Assembly (NCBI GenBank): GCA_031284065.1
Contig: JAITAP010000097.1
Coordinates: forward strand, 1-13,920
DNA from: Prevotellaceae bacterium
GTDB lineage: Bacteria; Bacteroidota; Bacteroidia; Bacteroidales; UBA932
Length of the DNA stretch: 13,920 nt
Direction of reading: 5' to 3'
The position numbers and the translations under genes are program-made. This document shows positions 1 through 7,390 of the stretch, piece after piece; position 1 is the stretch's first letter, and each line of letters starts with the position of its first letter. Under the pieces are notes generated by a model that was not told the origin of the DNA, made no database searches, and saw nothing but the letters and a program-made list of their open reading frames with translations.

Positions 1-1927
1 AAACGCTAACAGCGTACCACTTGCCTGCCTGCACGTTGGCGCGGTACCACAGGTAGGCGCTGCCCTCATGGGCAACGGGCGTTTTGGCGTTGAGCGCCAC
101 CGGCGTGGCGTTTTCGCAAATAGCGTTGCCCACTATTTTCCTCACCCTCCACGTAGAGCTGTAGGCGTAGGTAGAGGAAATGCCGATGAGGTATTCGCCT
201 GCCTGAGAGGACGTGTACGGATACCCGCCCACGGAGTTGTTGTAGCTGATGGCTTCCGGAGCGTCCCCGCAAGCCTTGCGCACGGCAAAGGTAACGTCGG
301 ACGAGCTGAGGCCTTCAGTGAGGTACAGCGCGTTCGCCTCAAGCGTTACCTTGTACCAGAAAGTTTTGCCGCCGGTGTTGAAGCCCTGCACGGCAGAGTC
401 AACGCTAACAGCTGGGGCGGAGCTGCACTCGGAAGAGACGTCGCTCTTGAGGCTTACGCTCCACGGGTTGGTTTCGCCGTAGCCGTAAGCGCTAATGTAG
501 TAGTCCTGCGTAGCTGGTGCGGCAAAGACAAACGTGCCGCTGCCGTAGGCAATGCGGCTTCCGTCGCAGGAGGAGTACACGTAGAAGTAGCCATCTATTT
601 CCCCCATTTCGTAAACTTCGCCTGCGGTGGCCGAAAGCTTGTACCACCGCTCTTGGGATTGAACTGTAGTGGTAATGGTATCGCCCAGCGTGATAGCTTC
701 GGCTTGAGCGCATACGCGGTTGTCGGTAATTTTGGTTACGAGCCACTTGTTGGTTTCGTTGTAGCCGTTGGCGCGAATGTAGTAGTCCTGCGTAGCCGGT
801 GCGGTAAAGATATTGTTGGAGAGGGAGAGGGAGCTTCCGTTGCAGGAAGAGTACACGGAGAAGCTGCCGCTCATTCCGCTCCTGCCTATTTCGTAGTTTT
901 CGCCTTGGGTTGCCGAAAGCTTGTACCACCGCTCGCCATTAAGCGAGGTAACAGTATCGCCTAACGTGATAGTATCGGCGTTAGCGCATATAATGTTGTC
1001 GGTAACTTGGGTTACGCGCCACTTGTTGGTTTCGCTGTAGCCGTAAACGCTAATGTAGTAGTCCTGCGTAGCCGCCGCGGTAAAGTTGGAGTTGGAGATA
1101 GCGTCGCTGCCGCAGAATGGGTACACGGAGAGGCTACCGCTCAATCCGATTCCCTCCACCTTGTAAGCTTTGCCTGCGGTGGCCGAAAACTTGTACCACC
1201 GGTCTTGGTATTGAGCTGTGGTGGTAACGGTATCGCCCAGCTTGATGCTTTCGGGGTAGGCGCATAAGCGGTTGTCGGTAACTCGGGTAACGAGCCATTT
1301 GTTGGTTGCGTTATTGCCGTAAACGCTAATGTAGTAGTCCTGCGTAGCCGCCGCGGTAAAGATAAATGTGCTGCTACCGGAGGCAATTTGATTTCCGCCG
1401 CAGGATGAGTACACGTAAAAATATCCGTTTATTTCATTCCCCTCTTTCACCTCGTAGGTTTCGCCTGCGGCTGCCGAAAGCTTGTACCACCGGTATTGGT
1501 ATTGAGCTGTGGTTTTAACAGTATCGTCTAACGTGATAGCTTCGGCGTAGGCGCATATTCGGTTGTCGGTAACTTTGGTTACGAGCCATTTGTTGGTTGC
1601 GCTGTAGCTGTAAACGCGAATGTAGTAATCCTGCGTAGCCGGTGCGGTAAAGGTAAATGTGCTGCTACCGGAAGCGATTGTATATCCGCCGCTGGACGAG
1701 TACACGTAGAAAGAGCCGTTTATTTCCTTCCCCTCTTTTGTCCCGTAACTTTCGCCTTCGGTTGCCGAAAACTTGTACCACCGGTATTGGTATTGAACTG
1801 GCGTAGTAACGGTATCGCCTAATGTAATGGTTTGGGCGGTTTCGCAGGTTGTGTTTTGCGCTTGCGCCGCGTTTTGCCATCCCCAGAGGGAGAGCGTTGT
1901 GCAGAGTAAAAAAATTGTCTTTTTCAT
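1..1927 (-). CDS. Secreted tandem PPC-like repeat protein, partial (no stop in window)
   Basis: An open frame runs from ATG at 1927 to the window edge, 642 codons without a stop, so the C-terminus is missing. Residues 1-23 form a signal peptide (MKKT, hydrophobic core, cleavage after AQA). The rest is tandem units starting at Cys residues 28, 125, 222, 314, 406, 501 and 604; units are 97, 97, 92, 92, 95 and 103 residues and the seventh is cut. Each carries a WYK motif, an AGExY-like turn, VYSSC, ATQDYYI and a late Trp. This resembles the bacterial pre-peptidase C-terminal (PPC) beta-sandwich, a non-catalytic domain of secreted proteins. No catalytic domain is visible. Units 6 and 7 are divergent. 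A type IX secretion sorting domain at the missing C-terminus is plausible but unseen. Reading frames on the other strand here are shadows of this gene. Adhesin or enzyme appendage are both possible; the function is unknown. Confidence 0.9.
   Translation of the reverse strand, partial: MKKTIFLLCTTLSLWGWQNAAQAQNTTCETAQTITLGDTVTTPVQYQYRWYKFSATEGESYGTKEGKEINGSFYVYSSSGGYTIASGSSTFTFTAPATQDYYIRVYSYSATNKWLVTKVTDNRICAYAEAITLDDTVKTTAQYQYRWYKLSAAAGETYEVKEGNEINGYFYVYSSCGGNQIASGSSTFIFTAAATQDYYISVYGNNATNKWLVTRVTDNRLCAYPESIKLGDTVTTTAQYQDRWYKFSATAGKAYKVEGIGLSGSLSVYPFCGSDAISNSNFTAAATQDYYISVYGYSETNKWRVTQVTDNIICANADTITLGDTVTSLNGERWYKLSATQGENYEIGRSGMSGSFSVYSSCNGSSLSLSNNIFTAPATQDYYIRANGYNETNKWLVTKITDNRVCAQAEAITLGDTITTTVQSQERWYKLSATAGEVYEMGEIDGYFYVYSSCDGSRIAYGSGTFVFAAPATQDYYISAYGYGETNPWSVSLKSDVSSECSSAPAVSVDSAVQGFNTGGKTFWYKVTLEANALYLTEGLSSSDVTFAVRKACGDAPEAISYNNSVGGYPYTSSQAGEYLIGISSTYAYSSTWRVRKIVGNAICENATPVALNAKTPVAHEGSAYLWYRANVQAGKWYAVSV
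119..1846 (-). repeat. Six in-frame coding repeat units of 276-309 bp
   Basis: Units at 1556-1846, 1265-1555, 989-1264, 713-988, 428-712 and 119-427 encode the PPC-like domains of the secreted protein. A segment reading AATGTAGTAGTCCTGCGTAGC-like on the plus strand recurs at 494, 776, 1052, 1328 and 1619, at spacings of 282, 276, 276 and 291 bp, all multiples of three. The nucleotide conservation over ATQDYYI exceeds what protein constraint alone would require, suggesting recent duplication or gene conversion among units 1-5. Unit 6 lacks this segment and is older or differently selected. Confidence 0.9.
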
Positions 1928-1937
1928 GATGCTTGTT

Positions 1938-1973
1938 TTTTTTGAGTGATTAATGGTTTTTTGAGTGATTAAT
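1938..1973. repeat. 17-bp direct repeat pair in the leader of the secreted-protein gene
   Basis: TTTTTTGAGTGATTAAT occurs at 1938-1954 and again at 1957-1973, a 19-bp period. On the coding (minus) strand it reads ATTAATCACTCAAAAAA and lies 11-46 bases before the start codon. It could be a duplicated regulatory or RNA-binding site in the 5' leader, or slippage of AT-rich leader DNA. The repeat itself is directly visible; the role is inference. Confidence 0.75.
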
Positions 1974-2032
1974 TGATTATTATTGATTATTTAGATTGTC
2001 ATACCCATTTCTACGTTAATTCTTTTGCGCAA

Positions 2033-2077
2033 CCTCACCCCTGCCCCTCTCCAAAGGAGAGGGGAGGCAGGGTGAGG
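2033..2077. repeat. Palindromic intergenic repeat (CCCCTCTCC hairpin), copy 1
   Basis: CCCCTCTCC at 2044-2052 pairs with GGAGAGGGG at 2056-2064 around an AAA loop. An outer arm CCTCACCC (2033-2040) pairs with GGGTGAGG (2070-2077), and CTGCC with GGCAG between them. The right flank GGTGAGGTCTGG recurs at the second copy near 2949-2960. It looks like a dispersed extragenic palindrome rather than a terminator, since no T-run follows on either strand. Confidence 0.8.
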
Positions 2078-2210
2078 TCTGGCTTGCGCCGCGCTCACGT
2101 GCGGCAGGGAGCGGAAAGGGCAAAAAGAAACCGCCCATGTTCCAGAAAAAAACATGTGCGGATAGTAGAAAATTCGGAAATTTTTGCTATGGGAAACGTA
2201 ACTCGCTGAT

Positions 2211-2261
<51 letters not shown>

Positions 2262-2600
2262 TTCGAGCGTCTGCAAGCGGAGCGCAACGGCGGCTAATCC
2301 CGCGCCGTTACACAGCCCGCGAAGGGTTTTGGAAAAACGATATGTGAGCAAAACAAGCATAAAATATGTACTGTACAAGTAACAAACTCAAAGCCGCCCA
2401 TAGCTTGGGGGTGGTTTTTATTAGAAATAGATTCTCAAACCAAATTAGGGCGTAAAAGTAAACAAAAAAATATTAAATACAATTTTTTTGCAAAAAAATT
2501 TACAACTTTTTTTTGAACTTCCGCTGGAAGCCTTGTGGAAACAGTACTTTTAACGCTACACTTTTTTTTCCCACCATTTTTTTTTCCTCATCGTCCCGCC

Positions 2601-2705
2601 GTCATTCCGAGCGGAGCGAGGAACCTCCCACCCCCCGCCGCGTTCCGTCGTCATTCCGTCCCGTCCCGCCGCCGTCATTCCGAGCGGAGCGAGGAACCTC
2701 CCACC
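2601..2705. repeat. Two direct copies of a dispersed CATTCCGAGCGGAGCGAGG element
   Basis: The element, beginning GTCATTCCGAGCGGAGCGAG and ending GAACCTCCCACC, occurs at 2601-2632 and 2674-2705. Inverted relatives are at 2746-2802 and 2873-2900, and a diverged copy is at about 13624-13655. Similar sequences are widespread extragenic repeats in Bacteroidota genomes as far as I recall. No coding role is apparent. Confidence 0.8.
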
Positions 2706-2708
2706 TTA

Positions 2709-2718
2709 CCCCCCCCCC
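2709..2718. repeat. Poly-C tract (10 bases)
   Basis: Ten consecutive C residues immediately follow the second copy of the dispersed repeat. Such tracts slip during replication and are a frequent site of sequencing error. It is not in a gene. Confidence 0.9.
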
Positions 2719-2745
2719 TTGTTGCCGTTATATGGCAAAAATGGC

Positions 2746-2900
2746 GGGAGGTTCCTCCGCTACGCGCGCTCGTGCCTCACGCGCTCTGGTCGGAATGACG
2801 GGTGGGGTGGGGACGCGATGCGCGGCGGGCGCGATGCGCGGCGGGGCGCACGCCGTGCGTCTCTACATGCGCGCTCCGGTCGGAATGACGGGTGGGGTGG
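2746..2900. repeat. Inverted copies of the dispersed CATTCCGAGC-type element
   Basis: GGAGGTTCCTCCGC near 2747-2760 and GGTCGGAATGACGG near 2788-2801 are the reverse complements of the ends of the elements at 2601-2705. They are separated by GC-rich filler. A second GGTCGGAATGACGGGTGGGG lies about 90 bp later (from about 2878). The direct and inverted copies make the 2600-2900 segment one large, imperfect inverted structure, possibly a non-autonomous mobile-like unit. No transposase is present. Confidence 0.65.
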
Positions 2901-2918
2901 CACGATGTTCGGCGCAAG

Positions 2919-2960
2919 CCTCCCCTCTCCTTTGGAGAGGGGTCGGGGGTGAGGTCTGGG
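2919..2960. repeat. Palindromic intergenic repeat (CCCCTCTCC hairpin), copy 2
   Basis: CCCCTCTCC at 2922-2930 pairs with GGAGAGGGG at 2934-2942 around a TTT loop. The 12-bp right flank GGTGAGGTCTGG is identical to that of the copy at 2033-2077, in the same orientation. This copy lacks the left outer arm, so it may be truncated. Confidence 0.8.
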
Positions 2961-2990
2961 AGCGAGGTGTGGCAGGTCGCTTGCGTCTTT

Positions 2991-3156
2991 TTCATTCCGT
3001 AGGAATGAATCGCTCGGTAGAAATGGCAAATGCACCCGTGCGCAACACATTCCGTTAGGAATGTGTCCACAAATATTTCGGAGACATTCCTACGGAATGT
3101 CGGGGTTTGGTGGTGGGGATGCTTTTCTACCGAGCGTCCCATCCCTAACGGGATGG
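2991..3156. repeat. Composite cluster of four short palindromes inside a 13-bp inverted repeat
   Basis: Three hairpins share a CATTCC / GGAATG core: arms 2991-2998 with 3002-3009, 3045-3053 with 3058-3066, and 3083-3090 with 3094-3101. A fourth, CCATCCC-TAAC-GGGATGG, is at 3139-3156. CGCTCGGTAGAAA (3011-3023) is repeated as a perfect inverted copy at 3124-3136, so the second and third hairpins sit inside a larger stem. It starts 90 bp beyond the ppiD stop codon and may act as a 3' RNA barrier, but no T-run follows to make a classical terminator. Confidence 0.8.
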
Positions 3157-3245
3157 CGCTAACGCCGCCCACACCGCCCCGCCAATGCTATCCCGCCGCC
3201 GTTCCGTCACGTCGTCCCCAACTCTATTCGTCGTTCCTAACTGTA

Positions 3246-5333
3246 TCAGTATATTTTTCCGCGCATATCCTTTATGTCGGCTTCGGCGCGTAGCGTTTCA
3301 AACAGCTCGTACCCCATGCGCATGGGGATGGATGCTTGCTGCCGCGCTTTTTCCTGCGCCAGCAGGTTTTCGTCGGGGGCGGCGGAAGCGTTGGAGGAGG
3401 TTACGGTAAACACGTACACGCCCGAAAGCCCTTCTACCGGCGCCGACAGGAGGTTTTCCTTTGAAGACGAAGCGGCTGCCGCCAGCTTTGGCTCTACGCC
3501 TACGCCCGGCAGGTAGAAGCTGGCAAAGTTCACGTTGTCCAGCGTTTGTACGCTCAGGTTGAGGCGCTCCGCGAGGCTGTTCAGGTTGTCTGCGCCTTTC
3601 ATTTCTTCGGCTATTGCGGCGGCTTTTTTCTCGCGCAGCAGCTCTGTCGAAATTTCGGAGGCTACCTGCTTTACCGGCGCGTAGCCGTCTTCGCGGACAA
3701 CGGTGAGGGAGGCAATCACAAAGTTATTGTCAACCTCAAGTATGGGCGAAATGTCGCCCTCTTTGCCGTTATATACCCAGCGCACCAGCTCTCTTGCGTC
3801 CTGCAAGCCTGCAACGGTTTTGTCGTTGATGGTGATGCGCGACGCCGGCCGGCGCGCATATCCCTTTTCGTTACTTTTGGCAACGAACGCGGCGCGGTCG
3901 ATAGACTGCGTAGCCAGCTCGTTTGCGTCGTTAAAGATGCGTTCTCTGGTGGTGCGGCTCGGCTCTACGGTGCGCTCTACCACCGCCAGCTGTACCTTTT
4001 TTTCGGCTTTGCCCTTGTCGGTAACCTCCACCACGTGCACGCCAAACTGCGTTTCTACCACCAGCACCCGTCCCTTTGGGGCAAAAAAGCAGGAGTCGCC
4101 GAAGGGCTTAACCATAGCGCTCTGCGCAAACCATCCGAGATCGCCTCCCTTTTCGTTTGCCGCCTTATCAATTGAGTATTTCGCTGCCAGCTCGGTGAAG
4201 CTTGCGCCTTTTTTCAGCGCGGTGCGTATGCTGTCGGCGATTTTGTGCGCAGCTTCCAGCCCTTTGGAAATGTCCAGAAGCATGTGCCGCGCTTTGACCG
4301 AGTCCGGCAACACCCGTGTGTCGGCAATGCGCGCCATCTTGTACGCGCCGTTGTCATACAGGGGGCCGAGCATGTCGCTCTTACCCGCTGCAAAGGCAAA
4401 GCTGTCGAGCAGCGCCGAGAGTTCGCCTTTTTTGTGGTAAATAGCGTTAAACGGCGCGTCGGAGTGCAGGGTGGCAAACTGGGCTACGTCGGCAGCGCTC
4501 TTAAACTCCGGCGCAAGGTTTTCTATCCAGCGGCTTGTGGCTTTATCGTCCTCCTCTGAGGGCGCAATGGGAAAGGTTACCAGCTCCACGTCGCACGACG
4601 CGCTTTGCTTGTAGCGTTGCTTGTGCTTGCGGTAGTATTTTTTTACGTCGCTTGAGGTAATTTTTATCAGGCTGTCGGGGTAGCTGCTCAGCGGCTTGGA
4701 GACGTACTGAATGTTCACCGTGTTTGCTCCGTTGCAGAACGCATTTTTTGCGTCGGCGGAGGTTACGTACATTGCCTTTGCCGCCAGCCCCATCAGCTTG
4801 GCTTGCTTGCGCTGGTTTATGATTTCCTTTTCCAGGTAGAGCCAGTAGGTTTTTGCGTCCGGATTTTGCTCAATGTTTTGCAGGTAGCGCAGTATGTATC
4901 CCCTGTCAAATTCGCCTGTTTGGGGGTTTGTGAAGTTGCGCACTATCAGCGGCGAGGGGTTGCGCCCCTGTATCAGGTCAAACAACTCGTCGCTCGGCAC
5001 CTGTATGCCCAGCTCGTCGTACTTTTTGTCGTACAAATATTTCCGCACCAGCGCCTGCCAAGCCTGCTCCCTGAGTTCTTCCGTTACGGCTTCGTTGGTT
5101 GCGTTCTGCCCGTACATTGCGAGGTAAACGCCGGTGAAGTGGTCCACAGTTTGCTGGTACTCTTCGTAGGAGACGGTATGCCCGTCTATTGTTCCCACAT
5201 CGTTAGCCGACGAAAATAATCCGCCGCCCCCATTTCCAAACAAGTCGCCAAGCACGAAGCTAAGCAGCGCAAGCCCAATGACGCCAACTAACAGCGCCCC
5301 GGCTTTGTTTCTGAGAGATTCTAAAACAGCCAT
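3246..5333 (-). CDS. ppiD: Peptidyl-prolyl isomerase / periplasmic folding factor, PpiD-SurA type
   Basis: A 695-residue inner-membrane-anchored chaperone expected to help outer-membrane and secreted proteins fold in the periplasm. Residues 1-10 are short and basic; about 12-31 form one transmembrane segment; the rest is periplasmic. A SurA-N-like chaperone region spans roughly 45-240. A parvulin (PpiC) domain lies at about 346-441, with the landmarks KARHMLL (347-353), GGDLGWF (396-402) and TQFGVHVVEVTD (428-439). About 250 more residues follow. The length and one-TM design fit PpiD of Bacteroidota. ATG at 5333 is chosen because the anchor starts directly after it. A promoter lies about 50 bp upstream, so the gene can be expressed apart from the upstream cluster. 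The stop is TGA at 3246-3248. Confidence 0.95.
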   Translation of the reverse strand: MAVLESLRNKAGALLVGVIGLALLSFVLGDLFGNGGGGLFSSANDVGTIDGHTVSYEEYQQTVDHFTGVYLAMYGQNATNEAVTEELREQAWQALVRKYLYDKKYDELGIQVPSDELFDLIQGRNPSPLIVRNFTNPQTGEFDRGYILRYLQNIEQNPDAKTYWLYLEKEIINQRKQAKLMGLAAKAMYVTSADAKNAFCNGANTVNIQYVSKPLSSYPDSLIKITSSDVKKYYRKHKQRYKQSASCDVELVTFPIAPSEEDDKATSRWIENLAPEFKSAADVAQFATLHSDAPFNAIYHKKGELSALLDSFAFAAGKSDMLGPLYDNGAYKMARIADTRVLPDSVKARHMLLDISKGLEAAHKIADSIRTALKKGASFTELAAKYSIDKAANEKGGDLGWFAQSAMVKPFGDSCFFAPKGRVLVVETQFGVHVVEVTDKGKAEKKVQLAVVERTVEPSRTTRERIFNDANELATQSIDRAAFVAKSNEKGYARRPASRITINDKTVAGLQDARELVRWVYNGKEGDISPILEVDNNFVIASLTVVREDGYAPVKQVASEISTELLREKKAAAIAEEMKGADNLNSLAERLNLSVQTLDNVNFASFYLPGVGVEPKLAAAASSSKENLLSAPVEGLSGVYVFTVTSSNASAAPDENLLAQEKARQQASIPMRMGYELFETLRAEADIKDMRGKIY

Positions 5334-5383
5334 TTTTTTACAGTAATAGTTTTTATGGTGATAAAAATAATTTTGACAGCCTG

Positions 5384-5413
5384 CAAAGATAACGCTTTAT
5401 TTATAATAAGCAA
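5384..5413 (-). promoter_or_regulatory. Promoter of ppiD (Bacteroidota -33/-7 type)
   Basis: On the minus strand TATCTTTG (plus-strand positions 5384-5391) matches the TAnnTTTG -7 box. A TTG (5411-5413) lies 19 bases upstream, at the -33 position. Transcription would start near 5377, giving a leader of about 45 bases before the ATG at 5333. The TTG sits within a GCAATCC direct repeat (5410-5416 and 5417-5423). Confidence 0.75.
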
Positions 5414-5556
5414 TCCGCAATCCGTTTTTTTTATATTTTGCGCGGACTTTGTTGCAACGAGAGCACATTACCATATAAAACCTACGACAGCAAGTCCCTT
5501 AACCTTAGGGCGGGGTTTAAAAAACAGCCGCTTTATAATGTAGCAGGCGGACAGAT

Positions 5557-6810
5557 TTATAGTAGCGTAACGTGCACCAAGTCTATTTTTGAGGCGGTGG
5601 TTTTAAGGATTCGCACCTTAAAGTTTCCCAGCTCCAGCACTTCGCCAACGTTTGGGATGCTTTCGCTGCCGAAGATAATAAAGCCCGCAAGGGTTTCGTA
5701 CTCGTCCGATTCTTCTATGTGGAGGTCGTACTTTTCGTTGAGGTAAGCCACCTCCAGCCGTCCGGCAAAGACAAATTCGTTGTCCGAGAGTTTTTTTTCG
5801 AGCAGGCTCTCCGAGTCGTGCTCGTCCTCTATTTCGCCAAAAATTTCCTCCATTACGTCCTCCAGCGTTACCATTCCGGCGGTGCCGCCAAATTCGTCAA
5901 CCACCACCGCAATAGACTTGTGCTTTTTTATGAACGATGCAAGCAGCAGCTGCGCCGACATGCTTGCCGGCACAAACTCCGGCGTGATGAGCATTTCGCG
6001 AATGTTTGCGTAGGACTTGAACAGGTCGGTGGACTTTACGTAGCCGATAATGTTGTCGATAGACTCCCGGTACACCATGACGCGCGAAAAGCCTGTCTGC
6101 ACAAACAGCTCGCGGAGGCTATCCATGCTTTCTTCCAGCGCTATGGCCTCAATTTCGGTGCGCGGTACCATGCACTCGCGCACCTTGACGTCGGCAAAGT
6201 CCAGCGCATTCCGGAAAATTTTTATATCGTGCTCCCGTTCGGGCTCTTCTGTTGACGCTGTTGCCTTGCTGGCGAGGTTTTGCAGCTCGTTTTTTTCGAA
6301 CATCGGCACGGTTGGCTGTTCGGCGGTCTTTTGCCTGAAAACATAGCGCAGCACCGCCCCCGAAAGCCACGTAGTGAGCTTGGCGACAGGGTAGCACAGC
6401 AGATATACAAAAAGAGCGGGAATACTGAAGGCGCGCAGGAAGAAGTTTGGGCGCAGGCGGCAGATGGTTTTCGGCAAAAATTCGCCCACCGCCAAAATCG
6501 CAGAGGAGGATACGAGCACGCTTACTGTCAGCCGCACATACCACGAAAAACCGTTTGTTACGCCGTGCGCGTACAGCACGTTGACCATTGCGATGACGTA
6601 GATAACCAGCGCCACCGTGTTGGCCACCACAATGGAGGCGGTAAACTGCTCCTGCCGGCGCATGAAGATATTCACAAGGTAGGCGTAAACCTTGCCCTGA
6701 TGCTTGTCAATTTCTACCTTTAGCTTGCTGGATGAGAGAAATGCTACCTCCAGGCCTCCCAGAAAGGCAGAAAAAAGAAGTATGGAAATTATTAGCCACC
6801 CGGAGTCCAT
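5557..6810 (-). CDS. CNNM/CBS-domain membrane protein (HlyC/CorC family, GldE-like)
   Basis: A 417-residue inner-membrane protein. The CNNM transmembrane domain has hydrophobic segments at about 4-26, 56-80, 93-109 and 125-150, with the conserved GEFLPK at 109-114. A cytoplasmic CBS pair follows: CBS1 about 213-265 (beginning CMVPRTEI) and CBS2 about 276-332 (ending with DEFGGTAGMVTLEDVMEEIF). The CorC/HlyC C-terminal domain is at about 340-417. The family is linked to magnesium or cobalt efflux; the Bacteroidota member GldE is tied to gliding and type IX secretion, but which role applies here cannot be decided from sequence. The 'hemolysin' label often given to it is historical. It starts 10 bp after the lptC stop, so it is likely co-transcribed with it. 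Confidence 0.94.
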   Translation of the reverse strand: MDSGWLIISILLFSAFLGGLEVAFLSSSKLKVEIDKHQGKVYAYLVNIFMRRQEQFTASIVVANTVALVIYVIAMVNVLYAHGVTNGFSWYVRLTVSVLVSSSAILAVGEFLPKTICRLRPNFFLRAFSIPALFVYLLCYPVAKLTTWLSGAVLRYVFRQKTAEQPTVPMFEKNELQNLASKATASTEEPEREHDIKIFRNALDFADVKVRECMVPRTEIEAIALEESMDSLRELFVQTGFSRVMVYRESIDNIIGYVKSTDLFKSYANIREMLITPEFVPASMSAQLLLASFIKKHKSIAVVVDEFGGTAGMVTLEDVMEEIFGEIEDEHDSESLLEKKLSDNEFVFAGRLEVAYLNEKYDLHIEESDEYETLAGFIIFGSESIPNVGEVLELGNFKVRILKTTASKIDLVHVTLL

Positions 6811-6820
6811 TGGTCAAACC

Positions 6821-7390
6821 TCACTTTTTGTCATCAACGTAAATAACGCTGTCAAAGACTTCCTGTATTTCGTAGTCCGTGAACGATTCATCGGAAACCA
6901 GGCCTTTACCGTAAATTATTGCCCCTTTTTTGGTATCTACGATATTCACCAGCGCATCCGTATATACCTTTTTTGTTTTCTGGTTCCAAAACAGCTTTTC
7001 GGTTCTCAGCTCGTCGCCCTGCAAGTTTCTCGCCACCACGTTTCCGGTGGCTTCCCACAGCTCTTTTGCCTCGTAGTTTATGGCGTAATCGGCAACAATG
7101 CTCGACTCCACCGTTACCGAATCAAGGTAGCGGTAGAGCTCTATTCCTTTGGGGAAGTCGGTATATTTTTCTTCGGCAAAGTAGAATTGCCGCAGCTCTG
7201 GGGTAATAAATTTCACTTTTAGCGTTCCCAGCTCGGTCATTCGCCCGTTCAGGTTTTCTATGCGTAGCGACGGAATTGCTTGGATATCGTTTATTTCTCG
7301 AATTTTTTCTATGCTGTTTTTGCACGAGGAGAGCGCGGCAAGCAGCATCGCGGCGGAGATTTTGAGCGAGTATGAGGCTATGGTTTTCAC
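6821..7390 (-). CDS. lptC: LptC-like LPS export lipoprotein
   Basis: A 189-residue lipoprotein. The signal sequence ends with the lipobox LSSC, placing the lipidated Cys at residue 23. The mature part has the size of LptC, a beta-jellyroll protein that bridges the inner-membrane LptB2FG transporter to LptA in lipopolysaccharide export. Segments such as NLNGRMTELG, GIELYRYLDS and YGKGLVSDESFTDYEIQ fit the family's regularly spaced beta-strands. The start is GTG at 7388-7390, overlapping the TGA stop of the upstream gene as GTGA, which suggests translational coupling. No nearer ATG would keep a full signal sequence. The assignment rests on lipobox, size and gene order (between the porin-like gene and the CNNM gene), so it is strong but not certain. 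Confidence 0.85.
   Translation of the reverse strand: MKTIASYSLKISAAMLLAALSSCKNSIEKIREINDIQAIPSLRIENLNGRMTELGTLKVKFITPELRQFYFAEEKYTDFPKGIELYRYLDSVTVESSIVADYAINYEAKELWEATGNVVARNLQGDELRTEKLFWNQKTKKVYTDALVNIVDTKKGAIIYGKGLVSDESFTDYEIQEVFDSVIYVDDKK

Noticed and set aside
68..964. 298-residue plus-strand frame with repeated VGFAVAV-type segments
   Set aside because: It is the antisense shadow of the repeat units of the secreted protein on the minus strand, which has a signal peptide and recognisable domains.
2367..2377. Palindrome TGTAC-T-GTACA as operator
   Set aside because: Perfect but short, isolated, and not near an identified promoter.
2800..2812. G-quadruplex
   Set aside because: Only three adjacent G-runs (GGGTGGGGTGGGG); a fourth close run is missing.
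2513..3058. 181-residue plus-strand frame
   Set aside because: Built entirely from palindromic and dispersed repeats; the composition is unlike the neighbouring genes.
2601..3156. Possible CRISPR array
   Set aside because: Repeats are few, occur in both orientations, and have irregular spacing; no cas gene is present.
3139..3156. Rho-independent terminator of ppiD
   Set aside because: The CCATCCC/GGGATGG hairpin is good, but no T-run follows on the minus strand.
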